Assembly: GCA_024138025.1 (NCBI GenBank)
Contig: JAMXBD010000816.1
Location: 124,001-188,000, forward strand
Length of the DNA: 64,000 nt
Origin: Combretum micranthum
Taxonomy: Eukaryota; Streptophyta; Magnoliopsida; Myrtales; Combretaceae
Direction: 5' to 3'
The position numbers and the translations under genes are program-made. Below, in pieces: positions 31,781 to 43,522 of this stretch (its first letter is position 1; the number at the start of each line of letters is the position of its first letter). Under the pieces are notes generated by a model. That model did not search any database and was not told the DNA's origin. It was given only the letters and a program-made list of their open reading frames with translations.

Positions 31781-34515
31781 ACTAGGCTTTCCTCTTTTCC
31801 AAAATCATTCCTAAACCTAGAAAATCCTCTCTATAAGTTTGCTAATGTCCATTGGAGTTAGAGGAGATCAAAGATTTTGGATCAGGTAAGCAAATCTAAA
31901 CAAGATCCATTAAGATTACAAGAATTGATTATTGTTTTCCTCATATCTCTTTTCGTTTTGAAGGAGCTTATGTTGGAGCAAACCCTAGTTCTATGCAAGA
32001 TCTAATCTTTTGGTGATTAGCAAAGGGTTTAAGGACCTAATCACAGTAAGTTTATCTTCACAAACCTAGATCTATCATAAGATGTAATTTTGATGATACA
32101 TTTCTGTTTTTGTTGATATGCGAAATTAGGGTTTTTAGAGTGAGATCTGTTTTATTGGAATTTTGAGGAAATTAATCGAGGAAGAAGGTACTATTTGGAG
32201 TTTCCTTAAAAGGTTAGGGTTTTGGAGAAATTGGATATGTTAGATTTTGTTTTCATGTTGAAGTTTTTAATTGTTTCTATTCATATTATATTATCAGGAG
32301 GTTTGAGATTGTAGATTGTTGTTAAAGGAGATTGCAGTTTTACAGATTTGTTCCCAAAATTGGAAAGGTACGACCATTCCTTTTTTGCTATATGTGCTTG
32401 CAGGTTTAGTATTATGTTTTTTTTGTAGGAACAGATTAATAATCAATTAAATATATTCGACTTAAATAATTTGTCTACTGGGTGTGTTTGGCTATGATCC
32501 ATAAAGATCTGGCAGACAGTGATACTGGTATGGTACTCTAATGATCCTTGTGTGTTGCTGTCCCCAGTGGAGTTGCACTTGGAAATGATTCTGGTAGATT
32601 TAGGTGACTTGGCAGTATGGCCGGTGGTGTTTGGAGAGTACCCATTCACCAATATATGTATATAATTACCTATTTTCAAAAGTTGGTTGATTTTCAAGGT
32701 TCTGAGTTACTCCAAGTTTAGGACTAGGGATTCATAGTTCTGAACTGTGTTGTTTGGCTGGCTTAATAAAGATAATAATCCAATTGGTGCATCAGAATAA
32801 GTTGCATTTGATATATCTATTGCGTGTACATATGCATTTGTTTTGTGGTTTGACGTAATAGGTGTTTCACTCGTTCCTTTCATTTTCAGATTCAGGTGAA
32901 GATAACATAGTATATGATATATCTAGATATGATCTGTATATAGATTAAGGGGATGGCGATAGTGGTCCAGACTACCTTACTGAGGAATAGATTCAGATAC
33001 AGGATTAGGAGAAAGGAATTTTTAGATCTTTTGTAGAATTTGAAATAATATTAAAGATTTTTATATTTTTTGAAAGATTTTGGATTTTTATGTTTTTGAA
33101 TATCTTTTAAGGATCTGAAGGATTATTATATAATAAGTGGAGTTAGAATTATCTTAAACTTGGTTAGCTTAGGTTTATGCCAACTTTGTTATGTTAAATA
33201 TGATTTTTTGAAGGATTTTTATTTATAGGTTATACAAGTTTTAAACCTTCTGATGTACCATCTTTGAGAGTTTATGGAGATTATATTATATATTTTTATA
33301 TTGCGGATTAGATTGATATAGCCTTTGCGTGTCTTATAAAAAGAGGATACGTGGCGGGTTGTAATTGCCAACAGGTTAAGACGTTACACATGCCAAGTCT
33401 AATCGCAATGCAACATGTCTTCCTTAAAATCTGCAACATAAGACACAAAATAAAAGAAAAGGATTAAAGAATCATCTATGCATTAGAAAAAATTCATTGA
33501 AGCTAATTTAACCAAATCTAATATATGTTTTCTTAGCAGATATTGCTAAAGATTCAAGGATGATGAGAAGATGATTAAAATATAGTTCCATGGCACTCAA
33601 GCAATTGAAATATTGTATGTTCCTTCCATAAACTAAATACTCTTCCAAAAAGTAAACATTAGGGACTGCTCACTAATGACAAAGAGTAAACTAAAATAAC
33701 AAAAATGTTTCCACCTTTTTATTGATTAAAAATAAAACAAATAACTAAAAGCCTATGCGCAAAAAAAAAAATATATATATTTTATATAAATTTATGCAGC
33801 TAAATAAGAAAATGAATAATATTATACATTTTTAAATATAAAATTTGTGCAAACTTATAGCATATGGAAATAAAACTCCAAAACTAAGTGAGTTTATGAG
33901 CACATAAATATTAACATCCAATATCTTTTCTTCTCTAATATTCATTTATTGGATAGTTTCTTTTTATTTGTTAACAAATGGTTTGAAAATGAAGCAAATC
34001 TATATCAACCCAATAATACACATGATAATAGATAGTGAACCCCAACTTCATATTCTAAGGCCTTTGAAAAAATCCCTTCTAATATATTGGAAAGGAGTTA
34101 AAATGTCTCTTAACAAATATTTTACCCATTAGATAATGCAATTTAAAAAAGACTCTTTAATATAAGTTGACAAGCAGTAGAGTTCATAACCCAATTTCAT
34201 TTAAAAAAAAAACAAAAATCTTTTCATCCTTGATGTCAAAATGAAAAATATGAAAAAAAAATTATATCCACGTCATGACCTATAACTAATGAACAACAAA
34301 GGCTGTGTTTAATTTTTTTTTTTTTTCTATGGAAATGATTTCGATTTTTTTTTTAACTTTGTTCTTGAAAATTTATAGGAACATTACACTAAAGCAGAGT
34401 TGTTCCTTGAAAGATTAAAAAAAAAACAATGAAAAAGAAAAATAAGAGATAAAATCTTTCACATGACAATGCTTCTAACTGAACTACTTTCCCAATTCTT
34501 CATTTTTGATGTAAT

Positions 34516-34539
34516 AGAGAGAGAGAGAGAGAGAGAGAG
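34516..34539. repeat. (GA)n microsatellite
   Basis: About 11-12 ga units just before the small LTR element. Copy B has a shorter tract (56891-56902). Confidence 0.9.
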
Positions 34540-34556
34540 TAGTTATAGTTTCAAAT

Positions 34557-35651
34557 TGACGCAGCAAAAGAAATGGCAAGCAGTGACCAACATTGATGTA
34601 TATCGACCTTTGCAATATACACCACACAACTTTGCTTTTCTTTTGAATTTTTACAATTTTAATTTTAGAGTTTCAATATCTTTTATTGCAAATTGAATGT
34701 TTTTTAATAGGATATCAGTTTCATAGGATTTAATGTCTTTTAATAGGATATCAATTTTAGTTTTTCCTTTTAAATGCTATTTAATATCATTTAATAGGTT
34801 TTAGTCTTTTTTCCAGCTATATGACCTACGGCGTATGAAAGATATAAAATTGATTATTGAATACAATTTCTTTGAACGTGTTTTGCGCTTTATCCCAAAA
34901 TTCGAATATTTTGTGTAGGATTTTGATTTTCGATGCCAAATACCTAGGTATTCACAAAATCAATAGGAATTTGAAGATCACAATCCAGCAATCGTGCACG
35001 ATTTAATGGTCTTGCGATAAACCTTTTTGTATTGTGCGGCTTTAGATGAATACTAGAGCCACGTTCATTCCTAGAATAATAATGTTGCTTCATAGACAAC
35101 CAAACTAGCAACGTGTGGATGAGATCTATGATTATGATGATCTAGATTGAAGAATCAAACAGATTATTGACGAAGGGATAGATGCAATGGAGCACGAATT
35201 TAGTGGGATGGTACATCGGATTATAGAGACAATGGAGATTATGGTGAATCATAATAGAGATAAGAACCCTATTCCTAATTTGATGCTTGATGTTGATTTT
35301 GAAGAATCAGATGACGATTCTTCATCTGTTGATGAGGGCTATTATGAAAGTGAAGAAAGGAAGGACGAAGTTATGTTTAAGGCTGATGGAGGACTGATCT
35401 TTTATGCTTTTGAGGATGAGGTAGAAGATGAAGTAGAGGATGACTTTTCTTTTGTTGAGAAGGAGAAGGATGATGAACCTATGTTTGAAGCTGTGGGCGA
35501 TGGATGACCTATCTTTGACACTAAGTATGATAGAAAGGATGAAAATTTTAAGCTTGTTAGTGTTGGTGAACCAATTTTTTATTTTTATATTAATGAACAG
35601 GAAATTGTGTTAGGAGAAAACAAAGAAATGTTGAAAATTGAGGAGATTGTT
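34557..35651 (+). mobile_element. Small non-autonomous LTR element, copy A, 3' end lost
   Basis: The 5' LTR is at 34557-35044, preceded by the TSD caaat (34552-34556), the same as in copy B. A decayed initiator-Met PBS (atactagagcc, about 35051) follows. The internal part carries an acidic ORF (35187-35507). The element is cut at 35651 by a Tekay-family LTR, so its 3' LTR is absent. Confidence 0.82.
35187..35507 (+). CDS. Acidic ORF of the small LTR element (copy A)
   Basis: 106 codons, very acidic, with VDFEESDDDSSSVDEGYYES, KADGGLIFYAFEDE and DDEPMFEAVGDG. The stop follows a TGA where copy B reads GGA, so the ancestral frame ran on through a segment ending GENKEMLKIEEIV. No zinc knuckle, protease or RT motif is present. 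The repeating 'D-E-P-M/I-F' pattern resembles the acidic linker that follows the zinc knuckle in some plant gypsy Gag-Pol proteins. The element may therefore be a deleted gypsy that kept only this linker. Whether it encodes a used protein is unknown. Confidence 0.45.
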   Translation: MEHEFSGMVHRIIETMEIMVNHNRDKNPIPNLMLDVDFEESDDDSSSVDEGYYESEERKDEVMFKADGGLIFYAFEDEVEDEVEDDFSFVEKEKDDEPMFEAVGDG

Positions 35652-38458
35652 TGTCACTCCCCAAAGGGTACCAAAAACGTAATAGTCCACCGCATGCTAA
35701 ACCAGACTTATGAATCACTACCACAGTCATTCAAAAGTCTTGTGTTAGCATGCAAGGCGTTCCCTTATGATAATAGAATATATAAACAATTGGAGATAGA
35801 TAATTCAATTTGATAGGATAAGCATAAAAACATAAACCACAGATATCTCAAGATCAGTTACAAAGCATTAAAGGGCATTCCCCCGCTACACAACAATCTA
35901 GGTATTATCTTTTAGGAAAAACCCGATTGTTTTAAGGTTTACTACTAAAGACTATACAAGAATAATCATAGACTACTAAGGAGATAACTCCTAGTTTCGC
36001 ATTACTTGATTTGGCCAAGTTCGGGGACGCAGCCATATGTACGAAAACTGCATTAGAAAGAATCTGTGGGGTATAAGCTGAGCTAGCTTAGTAAGTTTCA
36101 CTTCATAAAATTAAATACTCAGCAAACAATATATATTAGGCAAGTTATATTAACAACCATATGAAATGCACAAGCACGTGAGCAAGCAATACATAAGACT
36201 TTCCGGGAGTCTTATGTTAAATGAATTTACGCCCTCCATTCGAGGTTAGGTGTTTTAGGCCCATACGACCATAGATTTCAATTTTTCTCATTTATAATGT
36301 GGTTGATACATGTGCTCACCCACACGCAATTTGTAGTTGATACAAGTGCCTACACCACTATCATTTCAATTCCGACCATTACGCCAACATTCGAGTTTAC
36401 AGGCCTCTCACTGCCTAGCTACTATGCCTTCTTCCCACAAAGGTATAATAGCTTATGCAATGTGACTCAACATATGGTATGCATGTCAATTTGGTTATAA
36501 GATCATGACATATTAATTTACGATTTAAGGGTGATTACAGATATTGCAGACACTTCAATTCTATACTAAATCATACAATATTTACCACAATTCCGTTTCG
36601 ATATTCTTATCATTGATTCAATCAATTTGAGTTCACATACACATTCCAATTTTATCTTGCCTTAATCTAGTGCCATTATCATTAGAACCATAATCATAAG
36701 CATATAATTTAAAGATAGTGAACTCACTCGGTCATAGTCTCCGGTCTCTAATGGTAGTGATCCAGAAACACAAATTTCCCCCGATCTCAAAATCACCTAA
36801 ACGAAAGAAACACCCCTACAAGTATTTCATACCATAACTAATTCCAAAATTTCAAATAAAACTCTATGAGTTCGTAATTTCCGTGATAATTGGAAATTCC
36901 AACTTAAAACGACTATAACTTGGTTATTTTAACTCGGAATTTCGCAAATAAGCTAGCGATTTCTATCCACTTAGAAAGATCTATCTATTTATGATGTTAT
37001 TACTAAGTTTTGAAAACGTTTAGGTCTTGAAATTTTGGATCAGATTTGATCAGTAACTAAAATTTGCACTTCCAAAATTGTTTTGCAAAATTTGCATTAT
37101 TTCTATCAAGTAGATTATATGTACATGCAATTTTTACAAGTTATGATCATGAATGTCATGATATGAGCTATCTACATGTAAATCCTTAATTATTTTTTAT
37201 TAAAAAGAATCTTGTGAAAACTTTCACCTTGCCATAATGTCATGAACACTTGTTTGAGAAAACTAGCTTTATTCCTTTGAAAATCATGCATATTTCTATT
37301 ATGATAAGGCCTTGATGACCTATATACCCAATAACTTCATTATCTTAATAATTTTCTTCATTTAAAGGTTGAAAAATAGATGTTTTAAGATGAGTTTTGC
37401 CTAGTGACGAATTTTGCACAATTTTTGGAAAAGAAAATATTGTTTGATTTTAGTTGGAAAACTTTTCCTTTGTTTTAAGTTTCTATTTTGATAAAACACA
37501 TTTACTCTTATAAAAATCAAGTCTTTATTATACCTATTCCCTAAGACTTTTATTTTTCTATTAAAATACTCATTTTGACATTTGGAATTTAGTGTTTAAA
37601 TGGGGATCATTTTTAGATTCGAATTTTGGGAAATTATTTTTAAGATTGTTTCTTGTGAAAAACTCATTTAATCATTCTAAAATTAAGTCCTAATCAAACC
37701 TACTTCCTAACGCTTTCATTTCTTTAATAAAACTCTTGTTTTAGAATTGGAAAATAGGTGTTTTCTTGGCATTTCACTCTAGTTACGAATTTCAGCATTT
37801 TTGTTGGTGTTGAAACATAGATCTAACTTAACTTTTATAACCTTCTTCTTGTTTTGAAAATTTCTCTTAATAAAACTAAGCTTATCATATAAAAAAATCA
37901 CTCCTTTATGATACCTATCACCTAAGCCCTTCATTTTACATGTAAAACCTTCATTTTGAAGTTGGAAAATATGTTTTCTAAATGGTTATTTCTCAAGATC
38001 CGAATTTTAAAAATCACTTTTTGATAGAAAACAAATTGGATCTTGAGTTTTCATCAACACCTTCATTAAGACTTTCATGCATGTAAAACAAATAGCTATG
38101 TTATTTTAACTACTATAAATAAGTAGATCTACTATATTACTCATGCTATGAATGTAAATGCATCATGAACAATATGTAGGTGAGAATAATAATGAAATAC
38201 ATGCACAAAATTTCTATTTGAACAATATATAACCATAATATAGCAAAATACTATTATATCAACTTTAATAGCAAGATCTATACATTGTAATGGCAAGAAT
38301 ATCATGTTTTAGTGGTTCCACATCCCTAGCATAAAGCTCATGCGGATTTTTGGTGGAACCACACATGTATGACCTTGCCATTACATATTTCTATAGTGGT
38401 AGGGTCAAGATCTATTACTTATTTAGTGTTTGGAGTAACAAAATTTGAAGAAAATTGA

Positions 38459-38479
38459 GTGTGTGTGTGTGTGTGTGTG
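38459..38479. repeat. (TG)n microsatellite
   Basis: About 10 tg units followed by a GA-rich stretch. Confidence 0.9.
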
Positions 38480-39259
38480 AGGGAGAGAAGCTCACGACAA
38501 AGAGGAGAGAGAGAAAACAGAAAAAACTTTCCAAAAATTTGATTTATAAGAAATGAGGAAAAGTGAAAAAAGTGAAAGGTAAAAAGATATTATATAGGAA
38601 AAAAATTTAGGGTTTTGTATGATTATTTAATAGAAGAAAAACAAAACAAATTGTGGCCTATGGGTGGGTGGTTGGGTAGGGCTTGGGTGTTTCACGTCGG
38701 TTCTAAGAGAGGGAGAGAGCGAGTGTGTGTTGAATTTGATTTGTGTAATAAAATTCAAACTTACTAAGTAGTTTCAGTACAAAATATATATTGGAAAGGT
38801 AAATTTGTAAGGAAGTGATGTAAAATTGTAAGAATAGGTTGTGAGGATATAAGAATAGGGTATGGGTGGTTGTACCTGATGAATAGTGTGAAAGAAGACA
38901 AAAAGTTGATTAGGCAATTAAATTACTGGTAGTAATGAAAATACGATAAAATGCTTATAACTGTAACTTTTATAATCTAAAATATTATATAACATATATT
39001 TAAAAATATTATGAAATTACGAATCTTACGGTACTAATATCATATTTTTAATATCCCGAGCCTCGGGACACGCTTTTCAAGGTTTGTATTCAATCGGGCT
39101 CAACATAGGTCGAAAATCTACTCATCTGATATGGTTAAACATCCTAGGGTTTCTTGACGTTTTGTTGACTTAGGGTTTCCGATTGACGTTCTGATTTAGG
39201 GTTTTACTTTGGAGTTAACTCATTCCTATTCTTTTGGGGTTTCATTTGTGGCATTACCG

Positions 39260-39400
39260 TTTAGGGTTTAGGGTTTAGGGTTTAGGGTTTAGGGTTTAGG
39301 GTTTAGGGTTTTGGGTTTAGGGTTTAGGGTTTTAGGGTTTAGGGTTTAGGGTTTAGGGTTTAGGGTTTAGGGTTTAGGGTTTAGGGTTTAGGGTTTAGGG
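39260..39400 (+). repeat. Interstitial (TTTAGGG)n telomere-type array
   Basis: About 20 units of tttaggg in 141 bp, nearly perfect, with two one-base variants (ttttggg at about 39309 and an extra t at about 39330). TTTAGGG is the usual plant telomere repeat. The array is inside an LTR: matching LTR sequence flanks it on the left to 39130, and the LTR end lies at 39504. Confidence 0.97.
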
Positions 39401-39504
39401 TTTCTAGGTCTGATTGATCCAGAGGTATTCTTTTAGAGTTTCGATTTTTGGTTTTAAGTTTTCTGAAATCAAACCCAGGTTTGTTAAGAAAACGAGGGTT
39501 TATA

Positions 39505-39520
39505 TCCTACTCCCCTTAAA
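39505..39520 (-). promoter_or_regulatory. Polypurine tract of the second Tekay-like element
   Basis: The minus strand reads TTTAAGGGGAGTAGGA just before the LTR start. Confidence 0.75.
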
Positions 39521-39584
39521 CAGAGTTTTGTCTGCAAAACTGAAACTTACATATCCCCTTTTAAATCAACTCAGAATACTTACT

Positions 39585-42470
39585 CCGAATTTCCTTTTTT
39601 AGTCTCTCAAATAGTCTCCTCAGTTGCATGGTTCTTCTTTAATACTTTCACTTACCGAGTCTCTTGGTTATGCAACCTTTGCATTCTCGCATCTGTGTCT
39701 AGCACTGGATGTTCCTCGTGAGTGAGGTTTCTTTTGACTGAATGGTTTTCAACTCCATGATCATTTCCAGGCTTGGTACTTATTTCCTTAGTACCAAATC
39801 ATAAGACTCATGGCATGTTCCTTCTTTTACCGTGCCGTTCTTGTTTTATTAACTGCCTCTGTGTCTTAAGCTTGACTCATTATTAAGCTTTTCTATGTCA
39901 TCCTCAAATAAAGATGTCTTATGACGCTGTCCATTCAAGGAATCATAGAGTGGCACCCAACTGATCAGGTGATAGCTATCATCGCAAGGAAGTCTCAATT
40001 GGCAGTATGTGATTATTTTAGTTACCCTTGAACCTTTGAAACACATGCTCTCAACTCGCTTTCTAAAGTTTGAATTATCCGCTCAGACTGTCCATTGGTA
40101 TGAGGGTGATAAATGATGCTAAGCTATACCTCGTATCCGAACTCTTTCTTAACTTCATCCAGGACCCATAAATTTTGAGTCTCGATTTAGTATAATCTTC
40201 ACGGGTGTATCCTGTAGCCGCACTACTCCTCAGATGTAGACTTGGCTAGCTTGCTCTTAAGGTGTGTGAGGTTGATTGGCAAAGAGGGTGTTGTCTTGAT
40301 TAATCGATCCATGGTCACCCATACTGTATCGCAACCTTTTGGAGTCTTTGGGACAGCCTTTCTTGAAATCCATGGACGTCTAATCCCATTCTCATTTAGG
40401 GATAGACAAAAGCCTTAGTATTTTGCACAATCGTTGGTGTTTTATTTTTGCCCATTTACATGCCGTACATTCCATGACACACTTCGCTATTTTCCCCTTC
40501 GTACTGTCCCATCAGTAGTGACCTTACTCAAACTTTCCTTCTCAATTCCTCAATCCTCCGTTACATATAGCCGTCCTTTCCTTCCTACCACATCCTCCCT
40601 ATCAATTACAGGGTCAGTTTTTTTTTTTTTTTTAGCCTCCTTGATTTTCTTAACCAAAGTTAGTTCCAACATTAAATTGGATATCTCTAACTCTACACCT
40701 TGCCTAGTGAATTTAAATCCTCAATTCCTCCAATTCGTTTGTTAGTTCTTTTTGGCTTATGACCAATGTAGTCACTTTTCGTTAACTTTTCTTGTACCAT
40801 AATTAATTTCTGGGTCATCATCTTCGAGCAACTCCATCCATCCTCTTTGTCTCACATTTAATTCCTTCTGTGTAAATAGATACCTATAGCTTTTATGGTT
40901 TGTTACATATATCTCACATTTTTGTCCATATATAAAGTGCCTCTAAGGTTCTAAAGCAGAGACAATTGCGGCTGGCTCCTACTCATGCACAGGATAGTCC
41001 TGCTCATAGGGTCTTAATTATCATAAACTATAAGCAATGACTTTTCCTTCCTCCATTAATACATATTCAAGGCCATTCCCTTGAGTATCACTATGCATCG
41101 TATGAGATTTCTGTGGGTCTGGTAAAATCAGGATCGGTGCTGATATCTGCAGTTATTTTTAATTTGTGGAAGCTTTAGTCCTGTTTCTATCCATACCGTT
41201 CCTCATTCCTGCGCGTTAATTGGAGATATAGCCTAGCTATTGTTCCAAAAGGAAAATTGTTTTACCAACTTGTATCCGTTATTAGCTTATTCCAAAATAT
41301 TCTTATCCGGGTCACCATCTAGGGTTGTCTCCGCTGCACCATGTTTGTGATCTTCTCGGATCGTGTAAAGATCTTTTCCTGACACATCATGTCTTACAAG
41401 GGTGTCTGATCTAGCCAAAAGTTGTACTTAGATAGTTTGACATATGAATTATTTTCTCTTCGAGCTTGTATTGCCATCCTAAGATGCTCCTAATGTTGCT
41501 TCTTACTTTTTGAACAAATCATAAAGTCATCAACGAAGAATATTGTATACTCTTCCAAGGGTGGTTTATAAACTCTATTCATAAGATCTATGAATGCAAC
41601 TGGTGTATTAATCGAATCATAAGACATCGTAAAAAATTCATGGTGCCCATATCTTGCACATAAAGCTATCCTTGTCACGTTTCTCAGGTTTCACCCTTGA
41701 TAGGTGATATATAGGGCATAAATTAATGCGTGAAAACACGCATGGTCCTTGCAATCAATCAAAATAGATCATCAATCCTAGGCTAAGAAAAGGTATATAT
41801 TTTTTACTGTAACTCATTGAGTTTACCAAAAATTCGATACATAACCCAAGGATTCATCTTTTATCTTCATAAGCGAAACAAGTGCGCCCCATGGCGACAC
41901 ACTAATCCCTATGAGCTTGTGATTCTACTGTCCTTGCTGCTGGACTTTCAACTCCTACGGTTTCACCAATGTCATCCAATAAGACGCTTTAGATATTAGT
42001 TATGTAGGAAGGGTCTAACCAACTCTCAAATTAATCTTTACCTTCTAGGTTAACCTAGACAATATTCTGGTGTTACGTCTAAATGCTTATCCATCACAAG
42101 TATATCTTTTATTTTTCCCGTGATTTTCCCTTATCAAAAGTATCCTCAATGGGCATTATGTCATCATCCTTCATCCTTCCCTCACAATAATTTAATTTAT
42201 TTTCTTGGGGTATCGTGGTTCCTCTTAATAACTTCACCTTTTTCCATATTGTTCATAAAAGCTTACTATTTTCTCTCAACAATCCACAATAGCTTAAATC
42301 GTGGTTAACCAACTTATACTAAGAATGATTTTGTACTTACTTATCTCTAACACTGTCAGTTCTCCTTCTCGAAGGGGTGTTCTGGTATCTCCAACGAATA
42401 ATCCTTTGATGTCTTCTGAGTCGACACAACACTTCCACTTTCTCAGAATCCATAGTAAGACTCACATCTC
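39585..42470 (-). pseudogene. pol: Decayed Tekay-like pol (protease/RT to chromodomain)
   Basis: Recognisable minus-strand fragments run in the correct order. A protease tail like ILGMDWL (IILSISWLTT, about 42295-42340) is followed by RT with RYGHHEFFTMSYDS, TPVAFIDLMNRVYKP and FVDDFMICSKSKKQH (41490-41670). RNase H has a [19 protein letters not shown] piece (about 40840-40900). Integrase has HPHTNGQSERIIQTL (about 40060-40110), and a chromodomain end resembles NHATEEATWE (about 39605-39640). Every domain carries several stops and frameshifts, so this is an old copy. Gag and a 5' LTR in the matching orientation are missing. Confidence 0.8.
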
Positions 42471-43522
42471 TTTAGTTTGTTTTTCATAGGTAATGCTTCT
42501 TTAAGTTTTCCTTATGTTCATTTGCTTAGTATGAACATAGTGTGTGTTTTCTAAACCCATGAAGATTAAGAAAGCAACAATATGCTCATACTTTGTTCTT
42601 ATTCATGAATCTATTTTCCTTGCAATTTATTTATTTACCTTGCAATTTATTTACTTTCAAGTTGTTTTAAGACTAGTCTTTCTAGTCTTAGACTTGTCCT
42701 CATTAAGTCAAAACAATTTTCTTTTTCTTTTGGGACTAGTCTAATCTTAGTTCTGGGAAGCCTTGAAGAAGTCAAGGCTCCCAATACTTGACAATTATTT
42801 ATTTTTTATATTCTTTACTATCTTATCTTGTGATATTTTTAGCTTTTATAAAATACATGATCATATTCATGCATGGTTAATATGTTGTTGTCCAAATAAA
42901 AAAAAATGAATCTTTTTGATGAAATAATAAAATTTAATCACTAGATAAAATGTTTTTCCCAAAGGCTTAGAAAAATATTTTCAAATAAATTGCTTTCAAA
43001 AGTTTATATAAACTCATCATGAAATTTCAAACTAATAATAGAAGAAGTTTCTTCAAAGTCTAAAGATACTTCCTTTTTAAATGAGAAAACAAATCTTGAT
43101 AATAACTTGATACTATTTTTACTAAACCAAGAGTTTAATGCGTTTTCAAGAAAAATCAACTTTCAAGGAAAATGAAAATAAATAAACGCATCAAGTACTA
43201 CTAAAAAAAACTTTTGAAAACTCTATTTTCAAATTCCCAGAAATAAAATTGATAGATAACCTCAAAAGACCAAAACTTCTTTTCAGCTCACTTTTGATAA
43301 ACTAAGGAATCAATAAATGGAATATTAGATTTTGATCAAACAAAATTTATAAGTTACTTCAACCACATAAAGTAAAGTTTAACAAATCCAAATTTTTAAA
43401 AACACTAGAACTTGTTGTTTTAAGGAAATCAATTAAATAAGACAATACCTATAGCTCTATGTATAAATTATGAATCTATTTATATACATAAATCTTTTCA
43501 AGTATATACATATTTGGGTTTT
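42471..43522. other. Unassigned AT-rich stretch left of the long solo LTR
   Basis: No ORF. It may be the start of the broken LTR that resumes at 48811, because the solo LTR is bounded by gtttt/gttta. It includes an inverted repeat (gggaagccttga...tcaaggctccc, about 42757-42782). Confidence 0.35.

Larger units (their letters stand above)
31497..33388 (+). mobile_element. Solo LTR, 1892 bp, inserted in copy A
   Basis: It begins TGTAAT and ends GTTACA. It is flanked by catac (31492-31496) and catgc (33389-33393), a 5-bp TSD with one mismatch. Copy B reads straight through the empty site (taatacatgccgag at about 55741-55754). A TATA box and upstream tandem repeats favour the plus orientation. 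No PBS, PPT or coding sequence is present, so it probably arose by LTR-LTR recombination. The GACGTTACA end is like chromovirus LTR ends. Confidence 0.85.
28785..35651 (+). repeat. Direct segmental duplication, copy A
   Basis: The order of matches to copy B (52285-58775) is collinear: 28792-28866 with 52289-52363; 29264-30300 with 52364-53485; 30304-31496 with 54560-55750; 33389-34556 with 55750-56920; and the small LTR element (34557-35651) with 56921-57980. Copy A has an extra ~400 bp at 28867-29263 and a solo LTR. Copy B has an extra ~95 bp near 52524-52620 and a hAT element. Copy A ends where another LTR begins (35652). Confidence 0.88.
35652..39504 (-). mobile_element. 3' LTR of a second Tekay-like element (minus orientation)
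   Basis: The minus strand starts at 39504 with TATAAACCC, a mutated form of the usual TGTAACACCC start, directly after a purine tract. It ends at 35652 as ...GGGGAGTGACA. It is an inverted, diverged homologue of the LTR at 43523-48810; for example 36885-36950 pairs with 47600-47680, and 39052-39120 pairs with 44095-44165. It holds a (TG)n tract (38459-38479) and a telomere-type array (39260-39400). It lies inside the small LTR element of copy A. No gene is seen. Confidence 0.8.

Noticed and set aside
39260..39400. A true chromosome end or subtelomere
   Set aside because: LTR sequence of one element continues on both sides and the array is only ~140 bp, so it is interstitial.
42757..42782. 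Perfect-looking hairpin gggaagccttga/tcaaggctccc as a microRNA precursor
   Set aside because: The stem is only about 12 bp with no extended pairing around it, too short for a plant pre-miRNA.
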